Below are positions 34,210 through 43,692 of a DNA stretch of 64,000 nucleotides, in pieces. A program made the translations under genes and the position numbers. The notes beneath the pieces were generated by a model. The model saw only the letters and a list, made by a program, of their open reading frames with translations, searched no databases and was not told the origin of the DNA. Within the stretch, counting starts at the first letter, position 1. Each line of letters opens with the position of its first letter. The DNA lies in NCBI GenBank assembly GCA_964480725.1, contig CAYZQO010000023.1, forward strand, positions 1-64,000, read 5' to 3'. The stretch comes from JAFGBI01 sp964480725 (lineage in GTDB: Bacteria; Myxococcota_A; Polyangia; Polyangiales; Polyangiaceae).

Positions 34210-36471
34210 ATGGCCGACCCCCGCCACGTGGAAGGCATCCCGGATCCGCTCGACGGAGACGACGACGACGTCGCGTGGGCGCTGCAGACGGCCGCGGTCG
34301 AGTGGCGACGAGCCGCGCACGACGACGCCCTCACCTGGCTCCGGCGGGCGGCGACCGCCGCCATGGAAGCGGGGCACGCTCCGCGCGCGGCTTTCCTCGA
34401 GGCCGCCGCCGATCGCCTCGCGCGGCCGCCGGCGCGTGGGTGGCCCGGCACCTCCCGACCGCCCGGCAGCGCCGCCGAGGTTGAGGTCGAGGTCGATGAC
34501 GACGACGGGCTCGAGACAATCGACGGCCTCGACGAGATCGGTGGGATCGAAGTGGACGGTCGCGGCGTGGTCCCCCACCTGCCGCCCCTACCCTCGCCGC
34601 CCGTGCCCCCCGTGCCGGGGGCTCCGGGGAGGCTCCCGCCGTTGCCGCCGCCCCCGGCGCGGCTCTCTCCCCCGATGGCGCCCCCGGTGGCGCCTCCGCC
34701 CCCGGGCGTCGGTCGTCGTCCAACGCCGGCGGCGACGGTGCCGCCATCGTCCTCCGTCGCGCCGGGTCGGCGGGGATCCGTGCTCAGGTCCATCGCGCAC
34801 CCTTCCGAGGAGCGTGACCGCCCCCACGAGCCCCTGCCGCCTCACCCCGGCGGGCGCGACTCCGGCGTCGGGCTCCCTCCCTCGAGTGAAACCGGCTCCT
34901 ACCTCCCGGGGGTGCTCGGGGCGGGTCGCCCGGCGGGTGCCGACCGCGCTCCTTCGGCGATCCCGGGCTCGCGGGGCGCCGCGCCGCGCTCGGAGCGGAG
35001 GCGATCGGACGTCCCCCCGGTCAGGCGAGCCGAGCGGTCACCGGAGCGGACCGGGGCCGGTCGCGGCCCCGGTGCGCCGGGGAGCCCCCGTCCCTCCGAA
35101 CGCTCCTCGGCCGCTCCTTCCCCGGGTTCCCGGGCGCGGCCGCACGCTCCCGAGCGCGCCGCCGCGCCGCCGTCGCGGCGGCACGAGGGGGCCGCTCCCG
35201 GCCCCGACCCGGCGGTGTCCGATCGGCGGGGACGCCGGGGGTCACTCGATCTTCCGGGGGCGCCCCCACCCGACTCCAGTCCGACACGGCGGGAGACCTC
35301 TCCACCGGCCTTCGAGGGCGAGGTGCCCGAATTGCCCGCCCAGCACCCGGAGGCGGACGTCAGGGCGGAGCGGTCTGTCGAGCCCGAGGTCGCCCTCCCG
35401 CTGGTGCACGAGCCCGGTTTCGCTGGGACCGAAACGGTCGCCGCAGCGGAAGAGGATCACACGCCGCCCGAGCCCTCCGCCCCGGAGCTGTCGCAGCCCA
35501 CGCCGCTCGAGCTTGCCGCGTCGGACGAGGAAGCGGGCGACGACGGGGAGGGGGGACCCGACCTGCCCGACCTCGACGCCGAGGTGATCGCGAGCGCCAC
35601 GGCGTCGCTCATCCCCGACGCACCCCGCTTCGACGACGAGGAGGAGTTCGAGGACCTCCCGCCTGCGGCGGAGGCCACGCCGTCGCCCGCCGAGGATCGA
35701 GCTGGCTCCGTCGAGCCCAGCGAGCCTTCCGTGCTCGGGGTGCGCCTCTCGTCGGTTCGGGGGCTCCAGGATCTCTCGATCGACTCGCAGCAGGTGCTGG
35801 CGCGCCGCGCCAAGCTCGAGGTGCTCCAACCGGAGGAGGAGATCAGCTCCTTCGCCGTCGCCCTGGTGGTGAAGGGCGACGTCGGCATCGTGCCCGCCGT
35901 CTCCGACATCCCTTGCGGTTACGCCCAGAAGGGTGACGTCGTGTTCACCCGCGGGAGCCTCGCCGGGGGCATCGCTCTGAGCGTCGTGGCCGGCCCCGAT
36001 GGCGCCGCGGTCGCTGCCTGGGATCAGGCGGCGCTGGACGCCGCCCTCGGTGATTCGCCGTGGGTCGGCGATGAACTCCTGGAGGTCGCGGACCGCTTTC
36101 AGGCGATGGCTGGTGCGACCATGGGGCCGTTGGGCCAGCGGCTGGACGAGTCGCTCATGGCGAGCGTGTTCGCGAAGGCCGAGGTGCGGCTGCTGTACGC
36201 GGGGGATCCGCTCGTGGAGGCGGGGCGGCCCGTGCAGGGGCTCGCCGTCGTCGGCGCCGGGCGCATCGAAGTCGTTGGCGAGGACGGGAAGCTCCACGAG
36301 CTTCACCCAGGCGATCTCGTCTTCCCGGGTGCGACGCTCTCGTCGGGTCCGGCGCCCGCCGCCGCGCGGGCCGGGGCTGGCGGCGCGCTCGTGCTGCAGG
36401 TCGGGCGCCACGAGACGCATGAGCTCATGGTGAGCGTCCCGCCGCTGCTCGAGGTGCTCGCCTCCACCTAA
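34210..36471 (+). CDS. Large Pro-rich protein with C-terminal cyclic-nucleotide-binding-like fold
   Basis: The ~753-residue product begins MADPRHVEGIPDPLDGDDDD with a short helical module (AALQTAAVEWRRAAHDDALT-like), continues through ~350 residues of Pro/Ser/Arg low complexity, then an acidic stretch. The C-terminal ~250 residues contain two jelly-roll-like segments: FAVALVVKGDVGIVPAVSDI and VFAKAEVRLLYAGDPLVEAG with ELHPGDLVFPGATLSSG, the latter close to the CRP/cNMP pattern but without its phosphate-binding RxA motif. No DNA-binding end is visible. Function unknown. Confidence 0.75.
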   Translation: MADPRHVEGIPDPLDGDDDDVAWALQTAAVEWRRAAHDDALTWLRRAATAAMEAGHAPRAAFLEAAADRLARPPARGWPGTSRPPGSAAEVEVEVDDDDGLETIDGLDEIGGIEVDGRGVVPHLPPLPSPPVPPVPGAPGRLPPLPPPPARLSPPMAPPVAPPPPGVGRRPTPAATVPPSSSVAPGRRGSVLRSIAHPSEERDRPHEPLPPHPGGRDSGVGLPPSSETGSYLPGVLGAGRPAGADRAPSAIPGSRGAAPRSERRRSDVPPVRRAERSPERTGAGRGPGAPGSPRPSERSSAAPSPGSRARPHAPERAAAPPSRRHEGAAPGPDPAVSDRRGRRGSLDLPGAPPPDSSPTRRETSPPAFEGEVPELPAQHPEADVRAERSVEPEVALPLVHEPGFAGTETVAAAEEDHTPPEPSAPELSQPTPLELAASDEEAGDDGEGGPDLPDLDAEVIASATASLIPDAPRFDDEEEFEDLPPAAEATPSPAEDRAGSVEPSEPSVLGVRLSSVRGLQDLSIDSQQVLARRAKLEVLQPEEEISSFAVALVVKGDVGIVPAVSDIPCGYAQKGDVVFTRGSLAGGIALSVVAGPDGAAVAAWDQAALDAALGDSPWVGDELLEVADRFQAMAGATMGPLGQRLDESLMASVFAKAEVRLLYAGDPLVEAGRPVQGLAVVGAGRIEVVGEDGKLHELHPGDLVFPGATLSSGPAPAAARAGAGGALVLQVGRHETHELMVSVPPLLEVLAST

Positions 36472-36517
36472 CGCTCAGGCCGCGTGGGTCCTACGGCGAC
36501 ACGGCTGAGCGCGGTGG

Positions 36518-37162
36518 TCAGTCGGTCTCGACGACCCAAGAGAGCTCGTCGTGGCCTTGCGCCCCGGCAAACCTCAGGCCGAACCACTGCGCCAGCGGAG
36601 AGATGGTCGGTTGCCCGTCGGCGCGCACGGTGCGGAAGCGAATCCGGAACGCCCGGCGCCACGGGGTCGTGTAGGGGAAGTAAGTGAGCTCGATGGCGCC
36701 CGGCTTCTCGACGGGATCGATCTTCGTGGGCGCGGTTTCGTTGCCGAGGTCGTCGATCAGGCGGACGATCCAGGCGGGGTCGTCCGCCGTGAGGTCCGAC
36801 CACCGGGGGCGCTTGGCGTAGAGCGCCACGTAGAACTGGTGAAACTCCCGCGTCTCGGCCAGCGACACCTCGAGGAGCTGGCGCCGTTGATCGACGGTGA
36901 GGCGGTAGTCCTCGGCGTAGCGGACGGCGTAGGCCCAGCGAAAGTCCCACGACTCGAAGGTGGCCGTCGCCGTGAGCACGTTGTCAAACTCGCGGACGCT
37001 GATCAGACGTTTCTCTCGGGTCCAGGCCTTGAGGACCGAGTCGTAGTCGTCGGCGACGTACTCCCGGGCTCCCTCCCCGAGGTTGACCGTGGGTGCCATG
37101 CACCCCGTCGCGGCGAGCGCCACCGCGAACCGCAGCGAGCGTCGGAAGCTAGCGGAGCCCAC
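36518..37162 (-). CDS. Predicted lipoprotein, function unknown
   Basis: A GTG at 37162 opens a signal segment (RRSLRFAVALAATGC) with a cysteine in lipobox position, followed by ~190 residues of conserved-looking soluble domain (FDNVLTATATFESWDFRWAY, RIRFRTVRADGQPTISPL). The frame stays open far upstream but would overlap the LpxC-like gene, so this start is preferred. It is third in a minus-strand run after the RseP-like and LpxC-like genes. Confidence 0.75.
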   Translation of the reverse strand: MGSASFRRSLRFAVALAATGCMAPTVNLGEGAREYVADDYDSVLKAWTREKRLISVREFDNVLTATATFESWDFRWAYAVRYAEDYRLTVDQRRQLLEVSLAETREFHQFYVALYAKRPRWSDLTADDPAWIVRLIDDLGNETAPTKIDPVEKPGAIELTYFPYTTPWRRAFRIRFRTVRADGQPTISPLAQWFGLRFAGAQGHDELSWVVETD

Positions 37163-37221
37163 GGGCGGGATAATACCAGAGATCGCTCGTCGCGCCGCGC
37201 CTCCGGACGGGCACCTCCCCG

Positions 37222-37998
37222 TCACACGGGTGGCAGCCGCTCGAGCAGCCCGAACGCCAATCCCTGCGTGAGGGCGTGACGACTCATCCCATGCTCGGGG
37301 CGTCGCGCGAGCACACGCCCCAGCGGCGGGCCCCCGACGCGGTACAGATCCGCGAGGAGCCGGAGCAGCGCACCGCGCGCCTCCTCGCGACCGCCCTGGC
37401 GCGCGCCCAGCAGCGACGGCGGCTGGCTCTCGGGCTCCGGGAGCGCGCTCCCCGCGAGGGCGCGGACGCCGTCGACGCCGCCGATCTGCAGCGGGCGAGC
37501 TGCAACACGGGTGACGAAGCTGGCGCGCGAACCGTCCCACTCGGCGCGCTCCCGGGTCCCGCCGGGTCCGTCGACCTCCGCGACGACCTCGATTGTGGGT
37601 CCCGGCTCGAACGAGTAGCGAGCGCGCCCCGCGAGGATCTCACCCGCCTGGATCACCCGCAACCGGGGGCGGTCGCGGGGCGCGGCGAGCGCCCGGAGCC
37701 CCAGCGCGATCTCGAGCCCGCCCGCGTCGAGCACGGGCAACTCGGGGCCCTCGAGGTGCACCTCCACGCCGGAGTGCACGGACATCCCGGCGAATGCCGC
37801 CAGGACGCGCTCGAGCCCCGCGACGGGCTGCCCCCGGATCGTCGCGCCAGACGCGACCCCGAGCTCGATCGCTTCCCGCTCTATCTCCTCGGCGCCGACG
37901 GTGAACACGACGGGTCCGCGTGTCCGCGAGAGGCGCACCGCTCCGAGCTCCCCGGTCCGGAGCCCCCGCGCCGTGAAGGTCACTCGCTCGACGCCCAA
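37222..37998 (-). CDS. Degenerate LpxC-family protein lacking zinc ligands
   Basis: The 258-residue product aligns by eye with LpxC, the zinc deacetylase of lipid A synthesis. LAAFAGMSVHS and GPELPVLDAGG match the LpxC segments after its first histidine; LLRLLADLYRVGG and SRHALTQGL match the C-terminal metal region. The metal ligands are changed: the EHL histidine is R64, the HKxLD histidine and aspartate are G209 and R213. The later catalytic histidine remains as H241. The protein is also about 45 residues shorter than E. coli LpxC. It is probably not an active zinc deacetylase. It follows the RseP-like gene by 49 bases. Confidence 0.75.
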   Translation of the reverse strand: MGVERVTFTARGLRTGELGAVRLSRTRGPVVFTVGAEEIEREAIELGVASGATIRGQPVAGLERVLAAFAGMSVHSGVEVHLEGPELPVLDAGGLEIALGLRALAAPRDRPRLRVIQAGEILAGRARYSFEPGPTIEVVAEVDGPGGTRERAEWDGSRASFVTRVAARPLQIGGVDGVRALAGSALPEPESQPPSLLGARQGGREEARGALLRLLADLYRVGGPPLGRVLARRPEHGMSRHALTQGLAFGLLERLPPV

Positions 37999-38047
37999 TC
38001 GACCCGCCTCCGTGCGCCGCGACTGTGGGACGCGCGTGCCCGGCGCG

Positions 38048-39199
38048 TCAAGGCGCCGTTCGTGCCGGAGCCGGCGCGGCCCGCCCCGACGCGGGCGGGG
38101 TGGCGCTGGAGCTCGCTGCGGTGTCCGGCTCCGGTCCGCCCGTGACGATGCGTCGGAAGTCGGACACCGTCACCACCGCGATCAGCGCCAGTAGCACGAT
38201 GAGCCCCACGGCGTGGACGTGCGCCTCGACGCGGGCGTCGGGGCGCCGGCGCGTCACTGCCTCGTAGACGAGGAAGATCAAGCGACCCCCGTCGAGCCCC
38301 GGGAAGGGGAAGAGGTTAAACGCCCCGAAATAGGCGCTCAGGATCCCCAGCCACAGGAAGAACGTGTCCCAGCCCGCCTCGGCGGCGCGGCCCGTCGTCT
38401 GTGCGATCCCGACCGGGCCCATCAGCTCCGCCTTCTGCCGTCCCGTCAGCAGCTCTACCAGCGACACCACGGTGGTCTTGACCACCAGCGGTGGCTTGAC
38501 GAGCGAATAGGTCACGGCCTCGGTGAGCGTGAGCGGGATCCGCTCCTCCCGCGCCGAGGAGACGCCGATCAGCCCCCCGCCCATCTCTGCGTCGAAGCGC
38601 GGAGTGATTGCGAGGACCAGGGTCTGATCCCCGCGCTGAACGGTCACTTCGAGGGGCTCGCCGGGGTGCGCGCGCACGACGTCGCGCATGTGCTCCCAGT
38701 CGCGCAGCTCCTGGCCCGAAATGGCCACGATGCGGTCCCCGTTCCGCATCCCGGCGGCCGCGGCGGGCCGGTCCGGCATGACCTCGATCTCGAGCGAAGG
38801 CTCTAGCTTGCCCCCCGCCACGGTCACCGCCGCGAAGAAGAGCACCGAGGCGAAGAGGTAGTTCGAGAGCGGCCCGGCGAAGATAGTGGAGATCCGTGCC
38901 AAGACCGAGGCGTTCGCGTAGCTCGAGCGGTCCTCGGGGTCGGTTTCCTCGTAGGGGTTCATCCCCGCGATCTGCACGTAGGCGAGGAAGGGGATCAGCG
39001 CGACCTGATAGACCGTCTCGCTGCCGCGGGGTCGGTGACGCCAGAGCACGGGACCGATGCCGATGCTGAACCGCACGACCCGCATCCCGAACGCACGGGC
39101 GACCAGCAGGTGCCCCGACTCGTGCACGACGATGAGCAGCGCCAGGCCGAGGATGCCGAGGAGGACGTAGATCGCGGTCATGCGGCGGAGCTTCAGCAT
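38048..39199 (-). CDS. rseP: RseP-like site-2 zinc metalloprotease (M50) with PDZ domain
   Basis: The protein has the intramembrane HExxH site (VVHESGHLLVARAFGMRVVR), a single PDZ domain (about 130-200: MPDRPAAAAGMRNGDRIVAI), a second membrane motif GLDGGRLIFLVYE that supplies the aspartate zinc ligand, and four membrane helices. Such proteases cut anti-sigma factors within the membrane. Starts at 39199 or 39181 are both possible; no strong ribosome site is seen. The Ala/Pro-rich tail is non-conserved. About 383 residues. Confidence 0.92.
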   Translation of the reverse strand: MLKLRRMTAIYVLLGILGLALLIVVHESGHLLVARAFGMRVVRFSIGIGPVLWRHRPRGSETVYQVALIPFLAYVQIAGMNPYEETDPEDRSSYANASVLARISTIFAGPLSNYLFASVLFFAAVTVAGGKLEPSLEIEVMPDRPAAAAGMRNGDRIVAISGQELRDWEHMRDVVRAHPGEPLEVTVQRGDQTLVLAITPRFDAEMGGGLIGVSSAREERIPLTLTEAVTYSLVKPPLVVKTTVVSLVELLTGRQKAELMGPVGIAQTTGRAAEAGWDTFFLWLGILSAYFGAFNLFPFPGLDGGRLIFLVYEAVTRRRPDARVEAHVHAVGLIVLLALIAVVTVSDFRRIVTGGPEPDTAASSSATPPASGRAAPAPARTAP

Positions 39200-39451
39200 T
39201 TCTATAGCCCGCGGGTCGCTCCACCGCCATCGGCCTCGGGGCTGGGCGCGGGCCCCGTGAGGCGGGGCATCCCCGGCCCGGGACGGCCCCGTCGCCTCGA
39301 GGGGGGTGAGCCCGCCCGAGCGCTCACCGGCTTTCACCAAGGCGGTGTTGCCGCCCGTATTTCGGGCTGCTAGCTTGCCGGCCTTCCGTTCGTGTCGGCG
39401 CTGCGAACCTCGCGCGACCCGCGCTTCCGGAGTCTCGGAGAGGCACACGTC

Positions 39452-40609
39452 ATGACTCAGTCCAAGCCCTTGCCTGCGAAGCCGAACGCTCCTCAGGGTA
39501 CGAACCTCCAGCTCCAGGGCGGCGCCGCCATCGTGGCACCTGTCAGCGCGTTCCCGGGCGGTGTTCCCGCCAACGCCCTGATCGTGGTGCCGATGGCGAA
39601 GCCCAGCGACGAGCTGCTCGCCCAGATCGCCAAGGGTCCGGTCGCGCTCGAGGTCGACCAGATGTGGAAGCTGCTCGGCTTCAACGGTCCGGCGGTGCAA
39701 GTCCAGGACGCTGAGGGGCGGCCGGTCGCGATCGGCCTGGAGGACCTGTTGGCCGGGCTCGAGAAGCACTGGCAAGAGAACAAGGACGACCTGAACCGCG
39801 GGCGCCTCTACGCCCAGGAGCTGATGAAGTACGGTCGCCACGAGAAGGCCGAGAAGGTGCTGGGGAAGATCGTCGCCAACGGGGGCACCGGGGACGACTG
39901 GCTCGGGCTGGGCATCGCGCAGCTCAACCAGGAGAAATGGGACGACGCTGAGGGGACGCTGCGCGGGGCGCAGAACCTGCTTCCCGAGAACCCGCTGCCG
40001 TCGTTGCACCTGGCCAAGGTGCTCAAGGCCAAGGAGGACCTCGCCGGCGAACGCACGATGATCGAGCGGGCCATCCAGATCGATCCGAACAGCGTCGACG
40101 CCTGGGCGTACCTCTACACGCAGGTGCGGGACCGCGACGGCGAGCCCGCGGCGATCACCGCCGTCCAGGAGCTCTCCGACGCCGAGCCCAACAAGAAGAG
40201 CGCGGCGCCCTTCGTGGCCCTGCAAGGCTTCTACTCGGGCGCGGAGGAGACCCGCGACCAGGCGCTCGGGTTCGCCGAGAAGGCGGTCGACCGCAACCCT
40301 CGCGACCCGCTCGCCCTCGTCTGCCTCTCCGCGCTCCACGGGCAGAAGGGCGACCTGCAGAAGGTCGTCGAGATCCTGCGCCCCGCGGAGGCGTTGATGG
40401 CCCGCGACGTGCGGCTCGCGAACAACTACTTCCAGGCCCTGTTCGAGCTGCGGGACATCGAGCGGGTCACCAAGCTGCTCAACGCGCTCGCCGGCTCGCA
40501 GAACGCCCAGGTGAAGCAGTTCGCGATCGAGCGGTCCCGGATGGTCGCGCAGTTCTTGCAGCAGCAGCAGGCCCAGCTCGCTGGCGCCGTCCGCCGGCCG
40601 CAGCAGTAG
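39452..40609 (+). CDS. TPR-repeat protein, function unknown
   Basis: The ~385-residue soluble protein starts at an ATG preceded by GAGAGG. After a ~100-residue N-terminal domain (LIVVPMAKPSDELLAQIAKG, EVDQMWKLLGFNGPAVQVQD) come tetratricopeptide-like helices (YAQELMKYGRHEKAEKVLGK, AQLNQEKWDDAEGTLRGAQN, NSVDAWAYLYTQVRDRDGEP). The end is glutamine-rich. No signal peptide. It lies divergent from the RseP-like gene across a 252-base gap that likely holds both promoters. Confidence 0.8.
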   Translation: MTQSKPLPAKPNAPQGTNLQLQGGAAIVAPVSAFPGGVPANALIVVPMAKPSDELLAQIAKGPVALEVDQMWKLLGFNGPAVQVQDAEGRPVAIGLEDLLAGLEKHWQENKDDLNRGRLYAQELMKYGRHEKAEKVLGKIVANGGTGDDWLGLGIAQLNQEKWDDAEGTLRGAQNLLPENPLPSLHLAKVLKAKEDLAGERTMIERAIQIDPNSVDAWAYLYTQVRDRDGEPAAITAVQELSDAEPNKKSAAPFVALQGFYSGAEETRDQALGFAEKAVDRNPRDPLALVCLSALHGQKGDLQKVVEILRPAEALMARDVRLANNYFQALFELRDIERVTKLLNALAGSQNAQVKQFAIERSRMVAQFLQQQQAQLAGAVRRPQQ

Positions 40610-40719
40610 CGTCGGCCGGGCTCCTCGGCCCCGGCCAGCGGGCGGGATCGCCCGCGCCATCCGGCGGGCCCACCCCAGTTCCTTGCCCGAAGTCGACGCG
40701 GTCGGGGACCATTCGCCCC

Positions 40720-41964
40720 GTGGAGCCCGGATCCGTCCTGTCGAAGAAATATCGCCTCACCCGCCGCCTGGCGGCTGGCGGCATGGGAGAGGTCTGGGAG
40801 GCGCGCCACGAGCGCACTCGCTGTGAGGTCGCGGTCAAGATCCTCTTGCCCTCGCTGGCCCGGAACGCCGAGGCGCGCTTGCGCTTCGTGCGCGAGGCCC
40901 GCGCGACGGCGCGGGTCCACCACCCGGCCATCATCCGCGTCTTCGACGCCGGTGCGCTCTCGGATGGACGACCGTACCTGGTGATGGAGCTGCTTCGGGG
41001 CGAGCCCCTCTCGGAGTGGCTCGGCCGGGAAGGACGCCTCGCTCCGCTCGAAGCTTGCGCGCTCTTCGCCGAGGTGGCGCGCGGTCTGGCGGTGGCCCAC
41101 GCGAACGGCGTTTGCCACCGCGATCTCTCCAGCGCGAACGTGTTCCTGGTGCGGTCGCCGGACGGCTCCCTCCCGCGCCCGAAGATCCTGGACTTCGGCG
41201 TGAGCAAGATCGACGAGCCCGAGAGCGCGCAGCACCCGGTGACGCTGTCCGGCAGTCTGCTCGGGTCCCCCGCCTACATGAGCCCGGAACAGGCCTCCGG
41301 GGCCGAGTCGGTCGACGCGCGCACGGACGTCTGGTCGCTCGGCGTGCTGCTCTACCAGTCACTCACCGGTGTGGTCCCGTTTCGGGCCCGCACCCAGCAT
41401 GCGGTGCTGCTGGCGATCATCTCCCAGCCCCACCTGCCGCTGGCCGAGGTCTTGCCTGGCGTCGACCGGGCCCTCGCGGACGCGGTCGAGGGGTGTCTCG
41501 TCAAGGACCCCGAGCAGCGCTTCGGTTCGGCGCTCGAGGTCGCCGAGCGCCTGGAGCGGGTGGGGCGTCGGCTGGCGGGCACCGGCGGACGGGTCCCGTT
41601 GGCGCCCCAGCGCCGGGTCACCGACCGACTCGGTCCTCGGGTGGAGGCCGCCCTGGTGAACGCCGGCGCGGTGACGCGGGGACTGGTCCAACGCTCAGCG
41701 GGGCAGCGGGGCCTCCCGCTCCTGGCCGTGGCGACGGGATGCTGCGGGCTGCTCGTGGGTCTCGGGCTCGGAGTCGCCTGGTCGTCGGGTGCCCTCGTGA
41801 CCCAGGGCGACGAACACCTGGTCGCTACCGACCCTCCAACGGTGCGGGGTTCTCGGACGCCGCGCTCCAGTCAGGCTCCCGCGCCGCCCGATCGGGGCGC
41901 CCCCGAGCCCGACCCGGCCGGGGTTCTCGCCCAACGTAGAGCCGCGGCGGAGCGCCCCCGCTGA
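40720..41964 (+). CDS. Membrane-anchored Ser/Thr protein kinase
   Basis: A GTG start gives 414 residues. The Hanks-type kinase domain (about 8-275) has GGMGEVWEA, the ATP lysine K40 in EVAVKIL, HRD at 133-135, DFG from D158 and SPAYMSPEQ. The catalytic loop reads HRDLSSANV, lacking the usual lysine two residues after the aspartate. A membrane helix near residue 335-355 (LLAVATGCCGLLVGLGLGVA) is followed by a short Pro-rich outer tail with no sensor domain. Confidence 0.92.
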   Translation: MEPGSVLSKKYRLTRRLAAGGMGEVWEARHERTRCEVAVKILLPSLARNAEARLRFVREARATARVHHPAIIRVFDAGALSDGRPYLVMELLRGEPLSEWLGREGRLAPLEACALFAEVARGLAVAHANGVCHRDLSSANVFLVRSPDGSLPRPKILDFGVSKIDEPESAQHPVTLSGSLLGSPAYMSPEQASGAESVDARTDVWSLGVLLYQSLTGVVPFRARTQHAVLLAIISQPHLPLAEVLPGVDRALADAVEGCLVKDPEQRFGSALEVAERLERVGRRLAGTGGRVPLAPQRRVTDRLGPRVEAALVNAGAVTRGLVQRSAGQRGLPLLAVATGCCGLLVGLGLGVAWSSGALVTQGDEHLVATDPPTVRGSRTPRSSQAPAPPDRGAPEPDPAGVLAQRRAAAERPR

Positions 41965-42036
41965 GCGGCCCGGTTGGGCGCGCCCCGCCGCGCGGGCGGG
42001 GCCGGTCCAACAAGGTCAGAGCGTCGGTCGAGGAGA

Positions 42037-42065
42037 TTGACATCTGAACAGCCGCGCAGTACGAC
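42037..42065 (+). promoter_or_regulatory. Likely recA promoter
   Basis: A perfect -35 hexamer TTGACA (42037-42042) is followed after exactly 17 bases by TACGAC (42060-42065), a partial -10. It lies about 150 bases before the recA start in an otherwise empty 246-base gap. The spacer contains the candidate LexA box. Confidence 0.6.
42044..42059 (+). promoter_or_regulatory. Candidate LexA (SOS) box in the recA promoter spacer
   Basis: CTGAACAGCCGCGCAG matches 14 of 16 positions of the reverse complement of the Myxococcus xanthus LexA motif as I remember it (CTRHAMRYBYGTTCAG). It sits exactly between the -35 and -10 elements, where a repressor would block polymerase. Confidence 0.5.
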
Positions 42066-42216
42066 CCGCCTAGACGGTGCGACGTCGAGGACCCACCGTG
42101 GGTCGCGCGCCGGTTGTCGGAGCGGGGGCTTCCGCCCTCGTCCCGAGCGTGGTCACCGTAGATCCCGTCGGGCCGGCGCCCGATGATCCCGACCCGCCGA
42201 GCAGGAGCCAGTGCGA

Positions 42217-43368
<1,152 letters not shown>

Positions 43369-43512
43369 CGCGGGGCGCCAACCTCGGACTTGGGGGGGCC
43401 CCACGACCGGTCCAGGCTCGGTTGGAAGGGGATGCCAGCGCGACAGGCTGTGGGCAAGCTCGGGAAAAGCCGTTCCTGCGTTCTGGAGAAGCTCCGGGGA
43501 AGGTGCGGGGGG

Positions 43513-43536
43513 ACACCCCCCTGGAGGGGGGCGTTT
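43513..43536 (+). terminator. recA terminator hairpin
   Basis: CCCCCC and GGGGGG (43516-43521, 43526-43531) pair around a TGGA loop, with two further outer pairs, followed by CGTTTCC. The stem lies about 145 bases after the recA stop. Confidence 0.55.
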
Positions 43537-43648
43537 CCGTGGTCCAGGCCCGGTTAGCCTTGCCCGTTCGCGGGGTTAGGGGGGGTGCAGCAGTAGCTGC
43601 CAGAAGTTGTCATAAGGGTTCGAAATAAAAGATAAAACTCCGGTTGCC

Positions 43649-43677
43649 TTGACGCGCATGACCCCGTCCCATAACCC
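43649..43677 (+). promoter_or_regulatory. Possible promoter for the SprT-like gene
   Basis: TTGACG (43649-43654), a 17-base spacer and TAACCC (43672-43677) lie just before the ATG at 43693, so any transcript would have a very short leader. A/T-rich sequence immediately upstream (43620-43640, AAATAAAAGATAAAA) resembles an UP element. Confidence 0.45.
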
Positions 43678-43692
43678 GAGCCGCAGGTACTG

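Larger units (their letters stand above)
43369..43692 (+). other. recA downstream gap
   Basis: These 324 bases hold no convincing gene. They contain a terminator-like hairpin (43513-43536), a third copy of the GGGGGCGTTTCC element (43527-43538), an AT-rich patch (about 43598-43645) striking against the GC-rich surroundings, and a promoter-like pair before the next gene. Confidence 0.6.

Noticed and set aside
32556..34793. 745-codon minus-strand frame opposite ftsK
   Set aside because: It mirrors the ftsK codons in GC-rich DNA, is compositionally odd and has no recognisable domain.
38048..40660. Very long minus-strand frame covering the RseP-like gene and the TPR gene
   Set aside because: Only the part from 39199 down encodes a protease; the upstream part is the antisense of the TPR gene and has no family features.
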